6,035 nucleotides of DNA from contig JALUJC010000189.1 in assembly GCA_027053375.1 (NCBI GenBank), forward strand, positions 1-6,035. The letters run 5' to 3'. Positions within the stretch are counted from its first letter, which is position 1. Each line of letters opens with the position of its first letter. The position numbers and the translations under genes were made by a program. Under the pieces are notes generated by a model. It did not search any database and was not told where the DNA came from. It saw nothing but the letters and a program-made list of their open reading frames with translations. Origin of the DNA: Caldifarciminota bacterium (GTDB lineage: Bacteria; Hydrothermota; Hydrothermia; S141-80). Below, in pieces: positions 4,769-6,035 of the stretch.

Positions 4769-6035
4769 AGACGCACGTAACGATCCGGTGGAGGATCAGA
4801 GGAGAGGCGGGGACGAACATTCCGGGTATCAAAAACCAGAGGGGCTTTCTGGACCACCCGATCATAATCCACGTTCTCGTGATCTGTCAGAATCAGGACC
4901 GCATCCACCTGCGCCAGTACTTCATCCTCAAGGGGAACGGAATTCCATGTCTGTTCTTGAATTGTAAGGTGTGGAACATAAGGATCGTGATACAGCACCT
5001 CGGCACCCCGGGCCTGAAGCAGCAGAAGGATATCCAGGGCCGGGGATTCCCGGGTATCGGAGACGTTCTTCTTGTACGCCACACCCAGAATCAGAAACCG
5101 CGAGCCCTTCAAACTTTTCCCACGGTCGTTCATCAACTCCGTGAGACGAATCACCACATACCGGGGCATGTGGGTGTTGATCTCGGTGGCGGTCTGGATC
5201 ATCCGGGCAGAGTAGTTGAGGGTTTTCATCTTCCAGGCAAGGTAATGGGGATCCACCGGAATGCAGTGCCCCCCGATTCCAGGTCCTGGATAGAATTTCA
5301 TGAATCCAAAAGGCTTGGTCCCCGCAGCCTCAATCACCTCCCAGACATCCAGTCCAAGCAGGTGACACATCTGCGCCACTTCGTTGATCAGTGCAATGTT
5401 CACATTCCGGAATGTGTTTTCCAGCAGTTTGGCCATCTCCGCTGCTGTGGCTGAGGATACCGGGTGAACACGCTCAAAAGCCGAAGCATAGAATGCTTTC
5501 ATCAGCTCCAGGGACACAGGATCGGTACCTCCCACCACCTTGGGGATGGTGCGCACCGGGTGCTTCCGATCGCCCGGGTTGATTCTTTCCGGGGAAAACC
5601 CCAGGAAGAGGTTTTCTCCGACACGCCATCCCGCCTGTTCCAGCCTGGGACGAATCACCTCTTCGGTGGTCCCGGGATAGGTGGTGCTTTCCAGGGAAAC
5701 CAGCTGTCCCTCCCGAAGATGGGGGATCAACTGATCAAGCGCAGCCTCAATGTATCGCAAATCGGGGTCCTTTGTTTTGGAGAGGGGCGTGGGCACCGCG
5801 ATCACCACCACATCACAGGGATGAAGTGCCGCATAATCGGTGGTGGGAACAAACCGGGAAGAGGTGCGCATCTCCTGGATTGCCGAAGACGGAACATCTT
5901 CCACATAAGACTGGCCATCCCGGAGCATGCGGATCTTTCGGGGATCCACATCCACGCCCACCACGGAGAACCCTGCCTCCCAGAAAAGACGCGAGAGGGG
6001 GAGACCCACATACCCCAGGCCAATCACCCCCGCCT
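4765..6035 (-). CDS. wbpA: UDP-N-acetyl-sugar 6-dehydrogenase (WbpA family), 5' end outside window
   Basis: NAD-dependent enzyme that oxidises C6 of a UDP-sugar twice to give a UDP-uronic acid, a precursor of O-antigen or capsule. About 422 residues are present. The visible end reads into the Rossmann motif AG-VIGLGYVGLP, and relatives carry a few to some twenty residues more, so the gene starts just beyond position 6035; the GTG at 6027 is not a real start. Numbering from that GTG: SLESTTYPGTTEE (111-123), AEMAKLLENTFRNVNIAL (196-213, catalytic Lys200 and Asn204), GPGIGGHCIPVDPHYLAWK (248-266, nucleophile Cys255) and GVAYKKNVSDTRESPA (315-330). The STTYPGTTEE and GGHCIPVDPHYL wording is typical of the UDP-GlcNAc/ManNAc dehydrogenase branch rather than UDP-glucose dehydrogenase, but the substrate is inferred. 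It overlaps the next gene by four bases. Confidence 0.92.
   Translation of the reverse strand, partial: AGVIGLGYVGLPLSRLFWEAGFSVVGVDVDPRKIRMLRDGQSYVEDVPSSAIQEMRTSSRFVPTTDYAALHPCDVVVIAVPTPLSKTKDPDLRYIEAALDQLIPHLREGQLVSLESTTYPGTTEEVIRPRLEQAGWRVGENLFLGFSPERINPGDRKHPVRTIPKVVGGTDPVSLELMKAFYASAFERVHPVSSATAAEMAKLLENTFRNVNIALINEVAQMCHLLGLDVWEVIEAAGTKPFGFMKFYPGPGIGGHCIPVDPHYLAWKMKTLNYSARMIQTATEINTHMPRYVVIRLTELMNDRGKSLKGSRFLILGVAYKKNVSDTRESPALDILLLLQARGAEVLYHDPYVPHLTIQEQTWNSVPLEDEVLAQVDAVLILTDHENVDYDRVVQKAPLVFDTRNVRPRLSSDPPPDRYVRL

Noticed and set aside
4879..5454. 191-residue + strand open frame opposite the dehydrogenase
   Set aside because: It is a shadow of a gene with every catalytic motif of the UDP-sugar dehydrogenase family.

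Overview
The window is about 6 kb of ordinary-density bacterial chromosome with GC-rich codons, carrying one rightward gene and six leftward genes. The lipoprotein signal peptide, a ComEA-type DNA-uptake protein and polyprenol-linked glycan enzymes suggest a cell that builds a surface polysaccharide, probably a diderm. The sequence alone does not identify the phylum. No rRNA, tRNA, CRISPR array, insertion sequence or phage gene was seen.

Layout from left to right: (1) osmC on the + strand (122-547), a thiol peroxidase. (2) A strong hairpin terminator at 554-593 between convergent genes, probably working in both directions. (3) On the minus strand, read right to left: the end of a UDP-sugar 6-dehydrogenase of the WbpA family that runs off the right edge (4765-6035), a family 2 glycosyltransferase (3869-4768), a MoxR-type AAA+ ATPase (2943-3923), a von Willebrand factor A lipoprotein (1687-2847), a small ComEA-like helix-hairpin-helix protein (1258-1590) and a monotopic polyprenyl-phosphate sugar-phosphate transferase (593-1222).

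The dehydrogenase and glycosyltransferase overlap by four bases (ATGA). The glycosyltransferase overlaps the re-annotated MoxR start by 55 bases, so these three look like one translationally coupled unit. The lipoprotein appears to have its own promoter in the 95-base gap after moxR: a perfect TATAAT with no -35 box, and a perfect CGTGAT-N4-ATCACG palindrome whose centre falls at about -41.5 from the expected transcription start. That is the class II activator position of Crp/Fnr-family regulators. A 35-base hairpin separates the lipoprotein from comEA and the sugar transferase. Several starts differ from the longest open frames: TTG for moxR, GTG for comEA, and internal ATGs for the lipoprotein, sugar transferase and osmC, mostly decided by ribosome binding sites.

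Functionally, the dehydrogenase would make a nucleotide-activated uronic acid, the sugar transferase would start the lipid-linked glycan, and the glycosyltransferase would extend it. MoxR and the vWA lipoprotein suggest a chaperone/metal-binding surface module placed inside the glycan genes, without the DUF58 protein that usually accompanies MoxR. No clearly new system is demonstrated. The most testable unusual element is the Crp/Fnr-like operator controlling the lipoprotein.
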